DNA from: Bog-950 sp964631835
GTDB taxonomy: Bacteria > Bacteroidota > Bacteroidia > Chitinophagales > LD1
Length of the DNA stretch: 64,000 nt
Direction: 5' to 3'
Assembly (NCBI GenBank): GCA_964631835.1
Contig: CAZWAD010000012.1
Location: forward strand, 46,509 to 110,508
Shown in pieces: positions 9,345 through 17,346 of the stretch. A program made the position numbers and the translations under genes. Every line of letters begins with the position of its first letter. Within the stretch, counting starts at the first letter, position 1. The notes below the pieces were generated by a model that searched no databases, had not been told where the DNA came from, and saw only the letters and a program-made list of their open reading frames with translations.

Positions 9345-9641
9345 ATGAAAAACCTCTTTATCCTCATTATAAGCGTTACCATAGCTACATGCAGTTATGC
9401 CCAAACTAATTCACAAACCAGACCTTCATCAATGTATTGTTGTACTAAAGAAGGATGTCCTATGTGTTCGCACGAACCGGGTACCTGTTCACATCACAAA
9501 ACACCGCTAGTTATGGAAGGTACATATTATTGTACTATGCACCCGGAAGTCACAGCCGATACTACCAGCACATGCACTAAATGCCATATGAAACTTGTAA
9601 AAATGGGGGAGAAGAAGAAAAAGAAAGTAATGAAGAAATAA
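9345..9641 (+). CDS. Secreted heavy-metal-binding (HMBD-type) small protein
   Basis: This is a 98-residue protein with a signal peptide (MKNLFILIISVTIATCSYAQ). Residues about 33-60 carry cysteine and histidine pairs (MYCCTKEGCPMC, CSHHK). Residues about 65-92 form a heavy-metal-binding domain (YYCTMHPEVTADTTSTC followed by CHMKLV), the motif found at the N-termini of copper ATPases and in CusB-type proteins. It ends in a lysine-rich tail (GEKKKKKVMKK). Copper or other soft-metal binding in the periplasm is the likely role. It is flanked by a terminator upstream and appears monocistronic. No efflux pump is adjacent. Confidence 0.8.
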   Translation: MKNLFILIISVTIATCSYAQTNSQTRPSSMYCCTKEGCPMCSHEPGTCSHHKTPLVMEGTYYCTMHPEVTADTTSTCTKCHMKLVKMGEKKKKKVMKK

Positions 9642-9717
9642 AGAGCTGGGTTGCTTCTCATTTATGTGATATCTGCGTTTTGTACGAAGTTTGTGAAAAA
9701 TTATTGTTCTCCTTTTT

Positions 9718-10014
9718 TTATTTCTTAAATTGTCTTAAGATTGCCATAACAATATGAACAAAACGATAACGGGCTTTATATTTAACCACAGTCTTTGTCC
9801 AGTTATCTCCTCGTTTTTACCAGCGGATTTTATGGTTTGCAGTTTCGAAGTATTCGACATTTATAAACGCGAAGTCAGTATGTTTTTCTGAGGCTCTGAA
9901 TTTGTAATTCAGGGTTAAGTATTTTGTTTCTGGAGGTGTTTCGAAATTTACATTCTGCTTGTTCAGAATTACAACACCAGGGAAGTTGTTTTGCGGGTAA
10001 ACTGTAAACCTCAA
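9718..10014 (-). pseudogene. Broken minus-strand reading frame interrupted by an in-frame TAA
   Basis: From a TTG at 10014 the frame encodes 65 residues with ordinary codon use (for example TPPETKYLTLNYKFRA). It then meets TAA at 9817-9819. The same frame continues for a further 32 sense codons (KRGDNWTKTVVKYKARYRF and onward) to a TAA at 9718-9720. The composition on both sides of the stop looks protein-like, suggesting a gene remnant with a nonsense mutation and no ATG start. I do not recognise a family. The 5' end reaches the start of the divergent gene at 10018. It could also be fortuitous. Confidence 0.35.
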
Positions 10015-10017
10015 TAT

Positions 10018-10554
10018 ATGTGGTCATACTTACTGTTTTTATTGCTTGGTCCAAGTGTAGAGCTTAGTAATGAACAAGCCTATCAGGACAGCCTGTTCAT
10101 TTACAATACCTATAAGGATAATATCCAAACCCTTAGGGAAACCAACGACCCAAATTATTGGTATCGTCTTGAAGACACTTTGAGTTTTAGCACGGCTTGT
10201 TCTTTCAGGAGGTTAACACTTTACAATAAAACTTCATACAAACCAGTACTAGTTTACGACAAAAGGGATTTTGGAATTGCTCCTTATTATCCGGCCCCGT
10301 CAGGAATTGTCAGCCAAATACCCGATGTGAGTGTAAATACTGACGTTTTACACGCTTATCGTACCACCGCTTACTCAGTAATTGGACAGGAGACAAAGTT
10401 TATAGCGGATAAAAATGGGAAGACTATTATGCCATATATCGAAAGGGTATATTATGATGTCGACAATAACATAATTAAAATTGTTAAGCTGAATCCTGTT
10501 ACTTATCTTCCTATAAACCAATCCGAGGGAGAGCCTGTACTGAGTTTTAATTGA
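10018..10554 (+). CDS. Hypothetical secreted or lipid-anchored protein
   Basis: I do not recognise this 178-residue protein. ATG at 10018 is preferred over the upstream TTG (9991) because it begins directly with a hydrophobic leader (MWSYLLFLLLGPSVELS). There is no cysteine lipobox. The remainder is a mixed alpha/beta sequence rich in aromatic residues and Asp/Asn (YNTYKDNIQTLRETNDPNYW, FIADKNGKTIMPYIERVYYD). No cysteine pair, metal motif or T9SS sorting domain is visible. It is isolated between a decayed frame and a convergent acyl-CoA dehydrogenase gene. Confidence 0.6.
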   Translation: MWSYLLFLLLGPSVELSNEQAYQDSLFIYNTYKDNIQTLRETNDPNYWYRLEDTLSFSTACSFRRLTLYNKTSYKPVLVYDKRDFGIAPYYPAPSGIVSQIPDVSVNTDVLHAYRTTAYSVIGQETKFIADKNGKTIMPYIERVYYDVDNNIIKIVKLNPVTYLPINQSEGEPVLSFN

Positions 10555-10602
10555 TTTAGCTTGTCTGCATTTTTGTCGCTTGTTTCAGAAATATGCAGTA
10601 GA

Positions 10603-11781
10603 TTACACTCTGGCTTTTATCATCTGTTTTTCGTGCTTCACTTCTTCCATTTCAATTTTCGAAATTATTTCGTGCATAATCTCAGTAGTGCCTGCTCCCA
10701 TCGTCATTAAACGTATGTCGCGGAAAGAACGGGCAATGCCGTAGTCTTCCATATAACCCCAGCCCCCATGAATTTGAAGTGCTTCGTTCACAACTTCAAA
10801 AGCAGCTTCGCAAACAAAAGCCTTGGCAATGGAAATAATTTTGTAAGCCGCAGGTCCCTTTTCAATAAACTCTGCCACCGCGCGGTATGCCAGCGAGCGA
10901 CAGGCTTCGGTAGTTACTGCCATCTTCGCAATTTTATGGCGTAGCACCTGGAACTTGGCAATTGGTCTGCCGAAAGCTTCGCGTTCGTGCATGTATTTTT
11001 TGGCTTTATCTAACGCCCCTTGACATGATGCTGTACCGGTAATCGCAGCAATCAATCTCTCTTCCTGAAAATTGCTCATAATGTAGTAGAAGCCAAAATC
11101 CTTTTCACCCAACAATGCACTCTTAGGGACTATGCAGTTCTCGAAGAACAACTGCCCGGTATCGCTGGAGTGCATGCCGAGTTTGTTATGAACCGGGTTA
11201 GCTGAAAAGCCCGGAGTCTTGGTGTCGAAAATAAGTAGTGAAAGCGTGTGTCCTTCACCTGTGCGAACCGCTAGAACAATAAAGTCAGCCATATTACCGT
11301 TGGTAATGAACATTTTTGAGCCATTCACTACAAAGTGGTCGCCTTTATCTTCTGCTATTGTTTTAATTCCGCCCACATCGCTGCCAGCCCCGGGTTCGGT
11401 AATGCCGAGTGCTGCAATTTTTTCGCCTTTCAGTGCAGGTGCAAGGTACTTCAGTTTTTGTTCTTCGGTACCCAACGCATTAATAACTGGCAGCGGTAAA
11501 TAAGTGTGTGCGTAAAGGGACATAGCTAATCCGCCAATATTCGCTCGAGTCATTTCCTCACTCAAAGCCACAGCAGCCCACATGTCCATGCCCCCTCCAC
11601 CATATTCTTCAGGAAAACTTACTCCGAAATACCCCTGCTCGCCCATTTTGCGGAACACCTCGCGCTCGCAAATTTTATTTTGCTCCCAGTACTTTACATT
11701 GGGAATAATTTCCTTATCAATAAACTGGCGATAAGAATGGCGCAGCAAATCATGCTCAGGCGTAAAAGGATTGGTTGTCAT
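10603..11781 (-). CDS. Acyl-CoA dehydrogenase (LCAD/IVD-type active site)
   Basis: The 392-residue FAD enzyme oxidises acyl-CoA to trans-2-enoyl-CoA, the first step of beta-oxidation or branched-chain acyl-CoA breakdown. Visible family motifs are GITEPGAGSD (about 126-135), MFITNG (about 157-162), the C-terminal IHGGWGYMEDY and RDIRLMTMGAGTTEIM. The position that holds the catalytic Glu in medium/short-chain enzymes (YEGT) is Ala here (GAGT). E241 in NFQEERL instead occupies the place of the catalytic base in long-chain and isovaleryl enzymes, so an LCAD/IVD-like class is inferred. It is monocistronic and diverges from the AhpD-like gene, with 72 bases between starts. The substrate is not determined. 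Confidence 0.9.
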   Translation of the reverse strand: MTTNPFTPEHDLLRHSYRQFIDKEIIPNVKYWEQNKICEREVFRKMGEQGYFGVSFPEEYGGGGMDMWAAVALSEEMTRANIGGLAMSLYAHTYLPLPVINALGTEEQKLKYLAPALKGEKIAALGITEPGAGSDVGGIKTIAEDKGDHFVVNGSKMFITNGNMADFIVLAVRTGEGHTLSLLIFDTKTPGFSANPVHNKLGMHSSDTGQLFFENCIVPKSALLGEKDFGFYYIMSNFQEERLIAAITGTASCQGALDKAKKYMHEREAFGRPIAKFQVLRHKIAKMAVTTEACRSLAYRAVAEFIEKGPAAYKIISIAKAFVCEAAFEVVNEALQIHGGWGYMEDYGIARSFRDIRLMTMGAGTTEIMHEIISKIEMEEVKHEKQMIKARV

Positions 11782-11802
11782 ACTGTTTCTGATTTTGTAT
11801 AA

Positions 11803-11810
11803 CGAATGTA
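11803..11810 (-). promoter_or_regulatory. Possible -7 box (TAnnTTCG) for the acyl-CoA dehydrogenase gene
   Basis: The minus strand reads TACATTCG 21 bases before the ATG at 11781. A -33 TTG at proper distance is not evident. Confidence 0.3.
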
Positions 11811-11853
11811 GAAAATTGCAAGGATTTGTTTCTTTGCGACCAAATGAATTGTG

Positions 11854-12393
11854 ATGCCTCCACGCCTTTTGCCATTAACTGAAAAACAACTATCGCCCGA
11901 TACCCAAGCGGCTTTCGAAAAACATGTGCGTGAACACCACTCTCGTATTACCAACATGAAAGCCACCATGGGGCGCTCGGTGCTGGCGTTTGAAATTTAT
12001 ATGCGCTGGTACGAGTTGTACGAAAAAGTAAAAACCATTACCGGTGAGCGCATGGCGTATCTTTTTGCGCATGCTATATCGCAGGGCAGCAACTGCCCGC
12101 TGTGCACCACTTACTTCCGAAAAATAATTATGGAAAATGGCGAAAAACCCGAAGATCTTTCTTTAACCGAAGAAGAACAAATGCTTCTCGATTTCGGCAG
12201 CGAAATATCCGTTAACAGTAGCGAAGTGAACAGCGATTTATATGATAACATGGCAAAAAAATACTCTGAAGAAGAAATGGTGGTGCTCGTTTCTTTTGCC
12301 GGTCAAATGATTGCTACGAACGTATTTAGCAACGTGTTTGAAGTAGAGATTGATGAATATCTGGCACCTTACAGTTCGTTGAAGAAATCCTAG
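11854..12393 (+). CDS. Carboxymuconolactone decarboxylase/AhpD-family protein
   Basis: The product is 179 residues, taking the ATG at 11854 over the adjoining GTG at 11851. It is helical and contains the AhpD-type active-site pair CPLC (NCPLCTTYFRK, about residues 86-96), preceded by a conserved helix (ERMAYLFAHAISQGSNC). AhpD-like proteins use the CxxC pair for thiol-dependent peroxide or quinone chemistry; carboxymuconolactone decarboxylases share the fold but lack the pair. A redox function is therefore more likely than decarboxylation. It may start the plus-strand run that continues with the SDR, 86 bases downstream. Confidence 0.75.
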   Translation: MPPRLLPLTEKQLSPDTQAAFEKHVREHHSRITNMKATMGRSVLAFEIYMRWYELYEKVKTITGERMAYLFAHAISQGSNCPLCTTYFRKIIMENGEKPEDLSLTEEEQMLLDFGSEISVNSSEVNSDLYDNMAKKYSEEEMVVLVSFAGQMIATNVFSNVFEVEIDEYLAPYSSLKKS

Positions 12394-12479
12394 ACACAAA
12401 ATTCTAAATCCTAAATCTGCGCAAGTGTTTTTTCTTTTAGAGGTTTGTATTCAGAGTTTAGTGTTTTTAAAAATAAAAT

Positions 12480-13286
12480 ATGCTATACAATCTTAAAAAC
12501 AAAGTAGCCTTCATTACCGGTGCTGCACATGGACAAGGGCGTGCTGCGGCCATTGCGCTCGCTAGAGAAGGTGTGAACATTGCAGCATTTGATATTGGCA
12601 AACAGCTCACCTATCCGAGATACAAATTCGGATCAAAGGATGAACTGGCATCGCTGAAAAAAGAATGTGAAAAGTTGGACGTACAGTGCCTGATTCATAA
12701 AGGGGATGTTCGATCCGATAAGAATGTGACCAAAGCAGTAAAAGCAACCCATAAAAAATTCGGACGGATAGACATCCTGTTTAACAATGCGGGAATTTGC
12801 GCTTATGGTCTTTCGCATGAGTTAAGCGAAAGTGAATGGGACAATATGCTCGGTATAAATTTGAAAGGAGCGTGGCTTGTAGCTCGCAGGGTAATTCCTA
12901 TTATGATTAAGCAGAAGAGTGGGGTTATTCTGAATAATTCCTCAGTGCTTGGGTTGCGTGGTGCTAACCGCCTTTCGCATTATGTGGCAAGCAAATGGGG
13001 CTTAACCGGTTTTACAAAATCGCTGGCTATTGAACTGGCACAATACAACATACGGGCAATTTCCATTCACCCCACAGGTGTCAATACTCCTATGCAGGAC
13101 GGACTAGCGGCTATTGAAGGCGCCACTCCGCTCGAAATTGCAGAGCGTTCGGCAGGCAATCTGCTTCCCGTTCCGTGGGTGGAATCAAAAGATGTGGCAA
13201 ATGCTGTTGTCTTTCTTTCTTCTGATGCCGCCAGGTATCTAACTGGTACTGAATTTGTAGTTGATGCGGGATTATTAACCCGGTAG
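12480..13286 (+). CDS. SDR-family oxidoreductase resembling mycofactocin-coupled enzymes
   Basis: The 268-residue protein is a classical NAD(P)-dependent SDR. The cofactor motif is TGAAHGQG (about 14-21), the structural motif is NNAG (about 101-104), and catalysis is by Ser (NNSS) and YVASK. Acidic D38 after strand beta-2 favours NAD. After beta-2 there is an extra loop (GKQLTYPRYKFGSKDELASL). This resembles the insertion with a YP motif that defines the mycofactocin-coupled SDR subfamily, in which NAD is non-exchangeable. No mycofactocin biosynthesis gene is in the window. The HAD phosphatase gene starts 11 bases after the stop, so co-transcription is likely. Confidence 0.85.
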   Translation: MLYNLKNKVAFITGAAHGQGRAAAIALAREGVNIAAFDIGKQLTYPRYKFGSKDELASLKKECEKLDVQCLIHKGDVRSDKNVTKAVKATHKKFGRIDILFNNAGICAYGLSHELSESEWDNMLGINLKGAWLVARRVIPIMIKQKSGVILNNSSVLGLRGANRLSHYVASKWGLTGFTKSLAIELAQYNIRAISIHPTGVNTPMQDGLAAIEGATPLEIAERSAGNLLPVPWVESKDVANAVVFLSSDAARYLTGTEFVVDAGLLTR

Positions 13287-13297
13287 TAGGCACTATT

Positions 13298-13927
13298 GTG
13301 AACAATTTCAAAAACCTGATTTTTGATATTGGCAATGTCATTATCGACATTGATGTGAGTGTTACCGTTGCCGAATTTCAGAAATTGGCAACTGTTGACT
13401 TTACGGAAATAATTTCGTACTCCAAACAACACCATGTTTTCGATGCGCTCGAGAAAGGAGAGATAACTCCGCAGCAGTTTCGCAATGAGTTGAAAAGGTT
13501 TATGAAGCCAAATGTTAGCGATGCTCAAATCAACGCGGCCTGGAATTCCATACTTATTCATTACCCGCAGCAAAAATTTAGCCTGTTGAAAGAACTCAAA
13601 ACGAAGTATAAGACTTTCGCTCTCAGCAACACGAATGAAATTCACATCGCAACCTTTAACGAGTCAGTGAAAAGAATTTTCAGCGCTGATAATTTTGAAA
13701 GTTTCTTTCACCGCGCTTATTATTCCAGTGACTGGGGCATGCGCAAACCTGACAAAAAATTTTACGAATTAGTGCTGCAAAAAGAAAATCTTATTGCCCG
13801 TGAGACGTTCTTTGTTGACGATAACTTGGAAAACGTGGAAGCAGCCAAGAGATTAGGGATACATGCATATCAGCTTAAGGAGAGCGATAAGCTACATGAG
13901 CTTTTGCGCGAAACGGAAGTGATATGA
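13298..13927 (+). CDS. HAD-superfamily phosphatase, YihX-like
   Basis: The 209-residue cytoplasmic HAD hydrolase starts at GTG 13298. The four HAD motifs are visible: motif I FDIGNVIIDID (about 9-19), motif II LSNTNE, motif III lysine in MRKPDKKFYEL and motif IV FFVDDNLENVEAAKRLG. The cap inserted after motif I is a small helical one, as in YihX-type enzymes that dephosphorylate small sugar phosphates. The substrate is not known. The stop overlaps the next gene's start (ATGA at 13924-13927), indicating translational coupling. Confidence 0.85.
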   Translation: MNNFKNLIFDIGNVIIDIDVSVTVAEFQKLATVDFTEIISYSKQHHVFDALEKGEITPQQFRNELKRFMKPNVSDAQINAAWNSILIHYPQQKFSLLKELKTKYKTFALSNTNEIHIATFNESVKRIFSADNFESFFHRAYYSSDWGMRKPDKKFYELVLQKENLIARETFFVDDNLENVEAAKRLGIHAYQLKESDKLHELLRETEVI

Positions 13928-14877
13928 ACTTGAAAAAAGCATTAGGGTTTTTTCTTTTTAGTGTCATTTGCCTTTTGGCAAAAGCAGGGAACGGATTTGT
14001 GTTTTTGGCGGATACTTCGAAACTATTCTATGTAAGCGACAACCAGATTTATTCTCCCGATAAAAGGGAGTTGCTATATTTTCAAAAAGGCAACATTTTC
14101 TTCAAAGGTTCCAATGAGGACAAGTCAAACATCTTTCTTCTTACAACTTCGATGAATATTGCAAGCGAAAAGTATGAACTGATTTATGAAAGAGGAGACC
14201 GGCAACCAACCTATTCTTTCCGCAAAAACAAGTTTTATTCAAAGAAGAATGTGACTGAGGATGATGAAGAGAAAAAGGAGTTAATTCACATGGAGCAATC
14301 AAAAAAGTGGCTTGCATTTTATTCCTCTGCTAATGACTCGCTACTTGGTTATTACAATTCTGATACGCTTCCGGCCTCCACAGCAATTATTGTTGCTTAT
14401 ACTTTGCTCAAGAAGTTTGAACTGGAAAAACGGTCTTCTGAGCTGTTCAAAGAAGTTCCTAGAACACAAAATTCGTATTCAACCATTAAACCGTTTTGGG
14501 GAAATACCACAGCTAATGAATGGCTTTGGGATGAAAACATTTTTCGCCCGCGCTGGAACGTTGACCCGCGATTTGCCTGGGCATTTGACGGAGAAACAGT
14601 TAAACCATTCTACGGAAACAACATTTACGACCAGTACTCCTGGGATGGAGAAATTTTCAAACCTCTTTGGAGAACCAACCGGGCGCAGGAATGGAGTTGG
14701 GATGGCAAAATCCTAAAACCAATTTGGGATACCGATTGGGCAAATCAATATAAAATTGAAGACGGAGTTATTCACCCTTGGTCAAACGTTCACCCCGAAA
14801 AGGAATGGCAGCTTAATGGAAATTTGCCAATACCGCTCATTGTATTAATTATCAGCGGAATTGCACAACCGGAGTAA
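13924..14877 (+). CDS. Secreted protein with six 19-residue W/DG repeats
   Basis: I do not recognise this 317-residue protein as a named family. It has a signal peptide (MNLKKALGFFLFSVICLLAKA). Residues about 22-190 are mixed alpha/beta. From residue 198 (nucleotide 14515) there are five clear and one degenerate tandem units of exactly 19 residues. The consensus is x-E/Q-W/Y-x-W-D-G-x-I-x-K-P-x-W-x-x-x-x-A, for example QEWSWDGKILKPIWDTDWA. A half unit (STIKPFWGNTTA) precedes them. The regular aromatic spacing suggests a small beta-solenoid or propeller-like surface. It ends in a hydrophobic stretch (IPLIVLIISGIA). It overlaps the HAD gene by four bases, so it is part of that operon. Confidence 0.8.
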   Translation: MNLKKALGFFLFSVICLLAKAGNGFVFLADTSKLFYVSDNQIYSPDKRELLYFQKGNIFFKGSNEDKSNIFLLTTSMNIASEKYELIYERGDRQPTYSFRKNKFYSKKNVTEDDEEKKELIHMEQSKKWLAFYSSANDSLLGYYNSDTLPASTAIIVAYTLLKKFELEKRSSELFKEVPRTQNSYSTIKPFWGNTTANEWLWDENIFRPRWNVDPRFAWAFDGETVKPFYGNNIYDQYSWDGEIFKPLWRTNRAQEWSWDGKILKPIWDTDWANQYKIEDGVIHPWSNVHPEKEWQLNGNLPIPLIVLIISGIAQPE

Positions 14878-14926
14878 TTCATTTGTAATTATAGTTTACC
14901 TTAGCGTCCGACAAAAAAAGAATACC

Positions 14927-15214
14927 ATGAGGCAATTCATTTTATATAGTTCTATTTTGGTGTTTTTAGGAGTATGCGGATGTAACTTTAAAGCGAAAGA
15001 TAAAACACTGTTGCCCCCGTCTCCTCCTAAGGACGACATACAGCTTAAACTTTCGCAGCTTGCTTCCGATAAAGACCACGTTTGCGGAATGAGTATTGAG
15101 GAAGGAAGTATAACTGATACAGCTTCCTATAATGGAAAGCTGTACGGGTTTTGTGCGGCAGAATGTAAAGCCGAATTCTTAAAGTCTCCGGACACTTATT
15201 TATCACAGCAATAA
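14927..15214 (+). CDS. YHS-domain lipoprotein
   Basis: The ATG at 14927 is chosen because it begins a lipoprotein signal (FILYSSILVFLGVCGCNF), giving 95 residues with acylation at the cysteine after the hydrophobic run. Residues about 50-92 form a YHS domain (DHVCGMSIEEG, YNGKLYGFCAAECKAEF, DTYL), whose cysteines are linked to metal binding, often next to copper transporters. No transporter is adjacent here. KAS III starts 10 bases after the stop, so the two are probably co-transcribed. Confidence 0.8.
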   Translation: MRQFILYSSILVFLGVCGCNFKAKDKTLLPPSPPKDDIQLKLSQLASDKDHVCGMSIEEGSITDTASYNGKLYGFCAAECKAEFLKSPDTYLSQQ

Positions 15215-15224
15215 TTCAATAAGC

Positions 15225-16223
15225 ATGTTTTCGAGTAAGATTACCGGAGTGGGAATGTACGTACCCGAAAAGGTGGTTACCAATGACGACCTTTCTAAAC
15301 TTATGGACACCAGTGATGAATGGATTACCGAGCGTACCGGAATAAAAGAAAGGCGGTTCTATAAAGAGGGGGAAGATACCGTTTCCAATATGGGTGCCAG
15401 GGCGGCCCAAACAGCTCTTGACCATGCAGGTAAAAAAGCGGAAGACGTTGACATGATAATTTTCGCAACGCTCAGTCCCGATTATCATTTCCCGGGTTCT
15501 GGTGTCCTTCTTCAGCGTAAATTATCTTTCAGAAATATTCCTGCTTTGGACGTCCGTGCCCAGTGCTCGGGATTTATCTACGGGCTCTCTGTAGCTGACC
15601 AGTATATTAAGACAGGTACTTGTAAAACAGTTCTTCTCGTTGGCTCCGAAGTTCAAACTAATGTTTTTGAGTTAAGTACGCGCGGCAGGGACTTAGCTGT
15701 AATTTTTGGTGACGGTGCAGGGGCGGTAGTTTTGGAAGCTACTGAAGAGAAAAACAAAGGAGTTCTTGCTGTCAAATTGCACAGCGATGGAAAATTTGCT
15801 GAAGAACTTTACCTCGAACACCCCGGCTCAAGGAAAAAAGTTCGTATTAGTGCCGAAATGATTGAAAAAGGAGAGTTCCTTCCTTACATGAATGGAAAAT
15901 TAGTTTTCATGAACGCGGTGAAATATTTCCCCGAAGTAATCCGAGAGGCGCTCACGGAATGTAATTTGAAAGAAAGCGATATTGACCTGCTCATTCCTCA
16001 TCAAGCTAATGCGCGCATAACGGCCCATGTTCAAAAAGAATTCAACCTGCCCGATGAAAAGGTTATTTCTAATATTCATAAGTATGGTAATACTACTGCG
16101 GCTTCTATTCCCATCGGGTTATACGAAGCACTGCATGGTGGAAAAATTAAGGAAGGCGATTTGATAGCAATTGCTGGCTTCGGCTCAGGGTTTACTTGGG
16201 CTAGCGCCTTAATCCGCTGGTGA
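15225..16223 (+). CDS. fabH: 3-oxoacyl-ACP synthase III (KAS III)
   Basis: The 332-residue cytosolic enzyme condenses an acyl-CoA with malonyl-ACP to start fatty-acid synthesis. The catalytic triad is clear: C114 in RAQCSGFIYGL, H259 in IPHQANARI and N289 in GNTTAASIPIGLYEA. The N-terminal TDEWITERTGIKERR is also typical, as is the C-terminal GFGSGFTWASALIRW. Length matches FabH. Because a YHS lipoprotein and unrelated genes precede it, instead of plsX or fabD, this may be one of several KAS III paralogues rather than the housekeeping copy. Its stop abuts the convergent lipoprotein stop with no spacer. Confidence 0.9.
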   Translation: MFSSKITGVGMYVPEKVVTNDDLSKLMDTSDEWITERTGIKERRFYKEGEDTVSNMGARAAQTALDHAGKKAEDVDMIIFATLSPDYHFPGSGVLLQRKLSFRNIPALDVRAQCSGFIYGLSVADQYIKTGTCKTVLLVGSEVQTNVFELSTRGRDLAVIFGDGAGAVVLEATEEKNKGVLAVKLHSDGKFAEELYLEHPGSRKKVRISAEMIEKGEFLPYMNGKLVFMNAVKYFPEVIREALTECNLKESDIDLLIPHQANARITAHVQKEFNLPDEKVISNIHKYGNTTAASIPIGLYEALHGGKIKEGDLIAIAGFGSGFTWASALIRW

Positions 16224-16757
16224 TTATTGCACTTTCCTGCCCTTAGCCACCCGCTGGTTTACGTCCATTTTCATTATCTTCCTCAGGTCAACCATCAGAA
16301 AAGCGTATTTGCTGTCTGGGTCGGTGTAATATAGCTCATTGTAGTAATGAACTTTCCCCATTTCGTTCTTCCATTCCGATGCTAGGAGCATGTATTTTTC
16401 ACCTTTGTCAGGATTAACTCCGAAACTCAGATAATGGTCATCGCTCATTTCAAAGCTCACCAGCATTTTATTCTGCCGAGGTATTTCGGTCAGCACTCCG
16501 GGAGTTCCTCTGCGTATAATAATTTCGTCTACTTTTCTTCCCTTTATCGTCTTGATTTTTCCATGAACTATCTGGGTGGACCCCTCGGTAAGTTCGCGAT
16601 GCAGCACAATGGTACGTGACACATAAAACTGAATACGTTTCACCTGCTCATCGCTCCAGTTATGGTTTTTTTTCATGGCATCGGTGTACGGAACTAAGTT
16701 TTTACAGGATGTAGTCAGCAAAAGAGGCGCTATGAACAGGATTAATTTTTTCAGCAT
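16224..16757 (-). CDS. Hypothetical lipoprotein
   Basis: The ATG at 16757 gives 177 residues with a clear lipobox (FIAPLLLTTSC, cysteine near 18); an upstream TTG would bury it. The mature part is rich in lysine and charged residues, with beta segments (QFYVSRTIVLHRELT, GRKVDEIIIRRGTPG, KMLVSFEMSDDHYLSFG). Similar lipoproteins are common in Bacteroidota, but I know no function. The stop codon directly abuts that of fabH on the other strand. Confidence 0.75.
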   Translation of the reverse strand: MLKKLILFIAPLLLTTSCKNLVPYTDAMKKNHNWSDEQVKRIQFYVSRTIVLHRELTEGSTQIVHGKIKTIKGRKVDEIIIRRGTPGVLTEIPRQNKMLVSFEMSDDHYLSFGVNPDKGEKYMLLASEWKNEMGKVHYYNELYYTDPDSKYAFLMVDLRKIMKMDVNQRVAKGRKVQ

Positions 16758-16886
16758 GATTTTCTTTATCGTTACGGTTTTCAATTAAAGTGCCAATAAA
16801 CCCTTGGATTCTGAAAACCCTGAAAGGTTTATTGTGAAGAAGAAAATTTTAATACTTTTTTAGAAATAGGAGAGAAGCTGGCGGTT

Positions 16887-17285
16887 TTAAAGAATTCTTT
16901 TTCCGTCTTTGTCAAATACCTTCATCGAATCATCTCGGTACTCGGCTTTTACGGAAAGCCGTTCAAAGATGCTGTTAATCAGCGAAAGCAGAATGCTGAA
17001 AAGCAATGCCCACCAAAAGCTGTCCACATAAAATGAAGGTGTAAGCACCCAGGCGGCAATTTCAATAATGAATGCATTGATAACTAAAAGAAATAAGCCA
17101 AGCGTAACAATAGTTGCAGGAATAGTCAGAAAAATAAGAATTGGTTTTACCGATACATTCAGCACCGCAAGCAGTGCTGCAAGAATAAGTGCATAGAAGA
17201 AACTTTCCAGGTGTACACCGGGTAAAATATACGCAGCAAGTATGGCTGCCGCAGAATTCAGAAAAAGCTTGATAATAAAGTCCAT
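16887..17285 (-). CDS. YvlD/phage-holin-4-like membrane protein
   Basis: The 132-residue integral membrane protein has four predicted transmembrane segments (about residues 4-22, 28-46, 49-72 and 87-106). It carries the family pattern of VKPILIFLTIPATIVTLGLF in the middle, and ends in a short charged tail. It belongs to the superfamily annotated as phage holin 4 or YvlD. Despite that label, most members are chromosomal proteins of unknown function, and no phage gene is nearby. Confidence 0.8.
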   Translation of the reverse strand: MDFIIKLFLNSAAAILAAYILPGVHLESFFYALILAALLAVLNVSVKPILIFLTIPATIVTLGLFLLVINAFIIEIAAWVLTPSFYVDSFWWALLFSILLSLINSIFERLSVKAEYRDDSMKVFDKDGKRIL

Positions 17286-17346
17286 ACTTCAATAACGTAA
17301 ACGGAGCGAAAATAACTTATGCAGAAGGATATTTTACCAAAAATTT

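Noticed and set aside
13067..13645. 192-residue antisense ORF
   Set aside because: It overlaps the SDR and HAD genes, both of which have clear family motifs.
16794..16834. 9-bp inverted repeat (CAATAAACC / GGTTTATTG) as a terminator
   Set aside because: The loop is 23 bases and no T tract follows in either direction, so it is not convincing.
16887..17285. Prophage indicated by a holin-like protein
   Set aside because: This superfamily is mostly chromosomal, and no phage structural, integrase or lysis gene is present.
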